A stretch of 64,000 nt of DNA. It comes from Curvularia sp. ZM96. Taxonomy: Eukaryota; Ascomycota; Dothideomycetes; Pleosporales; Pleosporaceae. Location: NCBI GenBank assembly GCA_022457065.1, contig JAJGBQ010000001.1, positions 4,278,001 to 4,342,000 of the forward strand. The letters run 5' to 3'. Every line of letters begins with the position of its first letter. The first letter of the stretch is position 1. Positions 61,580-64,000 of this stretch are shown here, piece by piece. A program made the position numbers and the translations under genes. The notes under the pieces were generated by a model. It searched no databases. It worked only from the letters and a program-made list of their open reading frames with translations, and was not told the DNA's origin.

Positions 61580-61885
61580 GTGTTAGTAGAACGAAACGAT
61601 GATCCATGTGGACCAGGCGGCAGCTGCATTTGCGGCTCTCTCAATAACGGTGGCAGCATCTGTATTCCTGACAACACTCCTATGCCTCTAGCTCACACTG
61701 CAACATAGACTCTGACTGCGGCGAGGACCAACTGTGTGCCATCAAGACGTGCTGCGGCTTCGGTGTCTACGTCCCCATGATCAACTCGTGCAGTAACTCT
61801 CAATCGTCAAAGATGCCGTTTGTGCGAAGGCCAGCGGCCAACGGTTATGTGATGAACATGGCTGAGCTAGATGTGCGATTGCTGG
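61580..61885 (+). pseudogene. Degraded or mis-assembled small cysteine-rich secreted protein gene
   Basis: Two reading frames carry successive halves of one Cys-rich protein. In one frame: NDDPCGPGGSCICGSLNNGG and a CIP segment. In another frame, a few codons later: SHCNIDSDCGEDQLCAIKTC (continuing CGFGVYVP) and further Cys. The second half ends in KMPFVRR...MNMAELDVRLLEG and then runs into a GGA microsatellite. No signal peptide or start codon fits upstream. A TAG and a frame change separate the halves. Cys spacing suggests a disulphide-rich secreted protein, of the kind found among small fungal secreted proteins. It could be a pseudogene, a missed intron, or a sequence indel. Confidence 0.5.
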
Positions 61886-61974
61886 AGGGAAGAAGAAGAA
61901 GAAGGAGGAGGAGGAGGAGGAGGAGGAGGAGGAGGAGGAGGAGGAGGAGGAGGAAGAGGAAGAGGAAGAGGAAG
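61885..61974. repeat. (GGA)n / (GAA)n microsatellite
   Basis: About 90 bp of GAA and GGA/AGG trinucleotides on the + strand. It produces a poly-Arg translation in one frame that is not a real protein, and directly follows the end of the cysteine-rich remnant. Confidence 0.9.
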
Positions 61975-62721
61975 TACAACATCTCGACGATATTTTTTAT
62001 GTGAATAGCTACCCATCATACTTAATCCAATCTAATTAATTCGACCCTAGGCTGTAGCAAAAGCATGCTCATCTGCGTCCTGTCTCCTACACCAACATAT
62101 TCACCAACAACCAAAGCAAACCCCCACCTCCATTTCCCCTCCATACCCTATACCCCAACCCCCATGCGGGGAAACCGTTTTCCGCCAAGCACCTACTGCT
62201 TATCACCCTATCAAGCAACGGCAACGCCTATCACCAAATGACATGCGCCAAGAACAGAATAGCGACTTGCATCCTTTCCCACCCCCACCGCTTGGCATGC
62301 TTAACCGCGTTAAAACAGCCCGAGGTCCTTACTCTATACTCCTGCATACATGTAACATACGTGATGTACGTACATGTACCTATCTTACTACCCCGCCCCC
62401 CGCCCCGTAGCTAGCCAACTCTTTGACTTGAAAAGGGCAAGGTTTCGCTTAAAGAGGCAGCTGCGAAGGGGGAATTGCGACATCGAGCTGCATGTAACCT
62501 GGGAGAAAAACGTGTTTTGGAGCAGATATGGCGTGAAAATGGTGCTTATGTATTCCTAAATGCGAGAAGCAAGGAAGGGAGGAGAGGAGGGGGAAAAAGT
62601 GGGTTAAATCCAAAGGTACAAAGATACAAAACCTATCTCTCTTTTCTGTAAACAATTACTTCCTCATGTCTCGCACGGCACCATACTACTAATTCCCATT
62701 CCGCCCTACATCGCGTTCACA

Positions 62722-64000
62722 ATGCCCTCCCCCACCCCCTTCCTCCATCTCCTCCTCCTACTCTCTCCTCTCCCCCTAACCCTCGCCTGCCAACGCGACT
62801 GGGCCTCCCTCCACCATCGCATCACTCTGCACGCCCCCTTCAACAAACACGCTGCGCGCTCCGCCCCCGACTACCCCCCCCTGACCCCCACCGAGTCCCT
62901 CCTCCTAAACTCCTTCGACTCGATCTCTCTCTTCATGGTCCAGCTACTACACGCACGGCGACCACCTGGGCAGCCACAACCGCTCCATGGCCGAGTGGAC
63001 GGCGCAGAAATGGGTGGCCGCGGGCTTCGACGACGTGCAGGTGGTCGAGTACCCAATTTGGTATACGTATCCGCAAAAGTCGCAGCTGAGGTTGTTGAGG
63101 GCGGATGGGAGCGTGCATGAGGCGAGGTTGGTCGAGGATGTGCTAGTTGAGGATGAGACGAGTGGGTATGAAGGGCTGATTCCGGCGTATCATGCCATGA
63201 GTGCGAGTGGAGATGTGACGGGCGAGTTTGTTTATGTGGGGTGAGTTGTAGTAGTCTCCTTTTTTCTTAGTTAAGTTCAAGGTTCTTGGTTGTTAGATTC
63301 GAGTGGTGTGGCTAATATCGATGGGTATGGCAGACATGGCACAAGAGCCGACTTCCAAGTCCTCAAGGATGCGGGTATTCAGCTCGAGGGAAAGATTGCG
63401 CTGGCAAATTACGGGGGGATTTACCGCGGGACAAAGGTTAAAAATGCCCAGGACAACGGAATGGCAGGGTGTGTGCTCTTTACCGATCCGCTTGACGACG
63501 GACAAGTTACTGTGGAAAACGGGTACAAGGCGTATCCAGGTCTGCCATTTCTCACCAACTGTTTTTCCAGGTTTGTGCTGATAACGGCTAGATGGTCCTG
63601 CTCGAAACCCCTCTTCAATCCAAAGAGGCAGTGTACGCTTCTCGTCACTTTACTCTGGCGATCCCACGACTGTCGGCTGGGCTTCTTCCTGGGACTCGCC
63701 TAGGGGAAACATTTCCTTGTACACTCCGTCCATTCCCTCGATTCCAATTAGCATGAAAGACGCACTTCCAATTCTTACTGCTCTCCAAGGCCATGGAGTG
63801 TCCGCCAAAGAAGCTAATCGTAGCGGGTGGACTGGCGGATTTAGCAACATTACGTATGACAGTGGTCCTGCACCTGGCGCCCAGCTGCACATGGATCATG
63901 TCATGGAGGGGAAAGTTGCACCAGTATGGGACGTCATCGGTATCATCAACGGGACCACGGACGAAGTCGTAGTGATAGGAAACCACCGCGACGCATGGGT
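62722..64000 (+). CDS. M28 peptidase, Vps70/NAALADase type (partial, frameshifted)
   Basis: The start is at 62722; the gene runs past the window end. The N-terminus is a signal peptide (FLHLLLLLSPLPLTLA). The family region TPTESLLLNSFDSIS is followed, in a different frame, by SSWSSYYTHGDHLGSHNRSM. The frame change lies at about 62921-62937, in a CT-rich stretch. After it I place two introns, 63241-63333 (gtgagt...ggcag) and 63540-63591 (gtctgc...ggctag), which restore a reading frame to YGGIYRGTKVKNAQDNGMAG, a YPDGPARNPSSIQRGSV-like PA domain and the start of the peptidase domain at NHRDAW, whose His is a predicted Zn ligand. Related enzymes (Vps70, glutamate carboxypeptidase II) are type II membrane or vacuolar peptidases. 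Whether the frameshift is real cannot be told from this sequence. Confidence 0.75.

Larger units (their letters stand above)
61338..62721. other. Intergenic with degraded cysteine-rich locus and GGA repeat
   Basis: Contains the remnant at 61580-61885 and the GGA repeat described separately. The 62010-62720 part is AT/CA-rich, with C-rich runs and no supported ORF. It presumably contains the promoter of the M28 peptidase gene. Confidence 0.45.

Noticed and set aside
61777..62004. ORF with a 30-residue poly-Arg run
   Set aside because: The Arg run is the translation of the GGA/GAA microsatellite.

Overview
The window is nuclear DNA of a filamentous ascomycete (Pezizomycotina, most likely a dothideomycete). 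Genes are monocistronic on both strands. Most introns are 46-57 nt with GTRNGT donors, CTAAC/CTGAC branch sites and YAG acceptors. The proteins are recognisable fungal orthologues with long disordered regions. I see no bacterial-type operons, phage, CRISPR array or intact transposon. The class-level guess rests on protein families that I associate with Dothideomycetes, so it is less certain than 'filamentous ascomycete'.

Left third (1-25.7 kb): an alpha/beta hydrolase; enolase-phosphatase E1 of methionine salvage in five exons, with unusually long introns; a 3.3 kb gene-free stretch leading into a Ran1/Ksp1-type protein kinase; a divergent pair (Mediator MED6 / MMTAG2-like SR protein); an amidase-signature enzyme; an F-box protein; an uncharacterised fungal protein; an ING-family PHD chromatin protein divergent from a Gfd2/YDR514C-type DEDDh-fold protein.

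Middle third (26-45 kb): a BOR1-type anion transporter; the plasma-membrane PI4K scaffold EFR3; a probable mitochondrial IF3-like (Aim23-type) factor; a C2H2-like orphan protein; another orphan protein; the GPI-anchor enzyme GPI13/PIG-O; and a conserved single-pass membrane protein.

Right third (45-64 kb): a 3.5 kb gene-free stretch whose last part looks like a long pyrimidine-rich leader for a Puf3-type Pumilio protein; a CAP/PR-1 protein; a thioredoxin-like DUF255 (YyaL/SPATA20) protein joined by a GC-AG intron; an intron-containing tRNA-Ile(AAU); a divergent pair (FCP1-like NIF-domain protein / rRNA processing factor RRP36); a degraded cysteine-rich secreted-protein locus ending in a GGA microsatellite; and a Vps70/NAALADase-type M28 peptidase with an apparent frameshift, cut by the window edge.

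The genes are mostly unlinked housekeeping functions, not a cluster. One functional thread is visible. The Puf3-type repressor has the residue code for UGUANAUA. A perfect site lies 47 nt after the stop codon of the mitochondrial IF3-like gene, and a one-mismatch site lies about 60 nt after the stop of the DUF255 gene, which has a presequence-like N-terminus. I found no clear new multi-gene system. The most unusual items are the stop-free 3n intron inside enolase-phosphatase, the GC-AG intron, the degraded cysteine-rich locus and the frameshifted peptidase.
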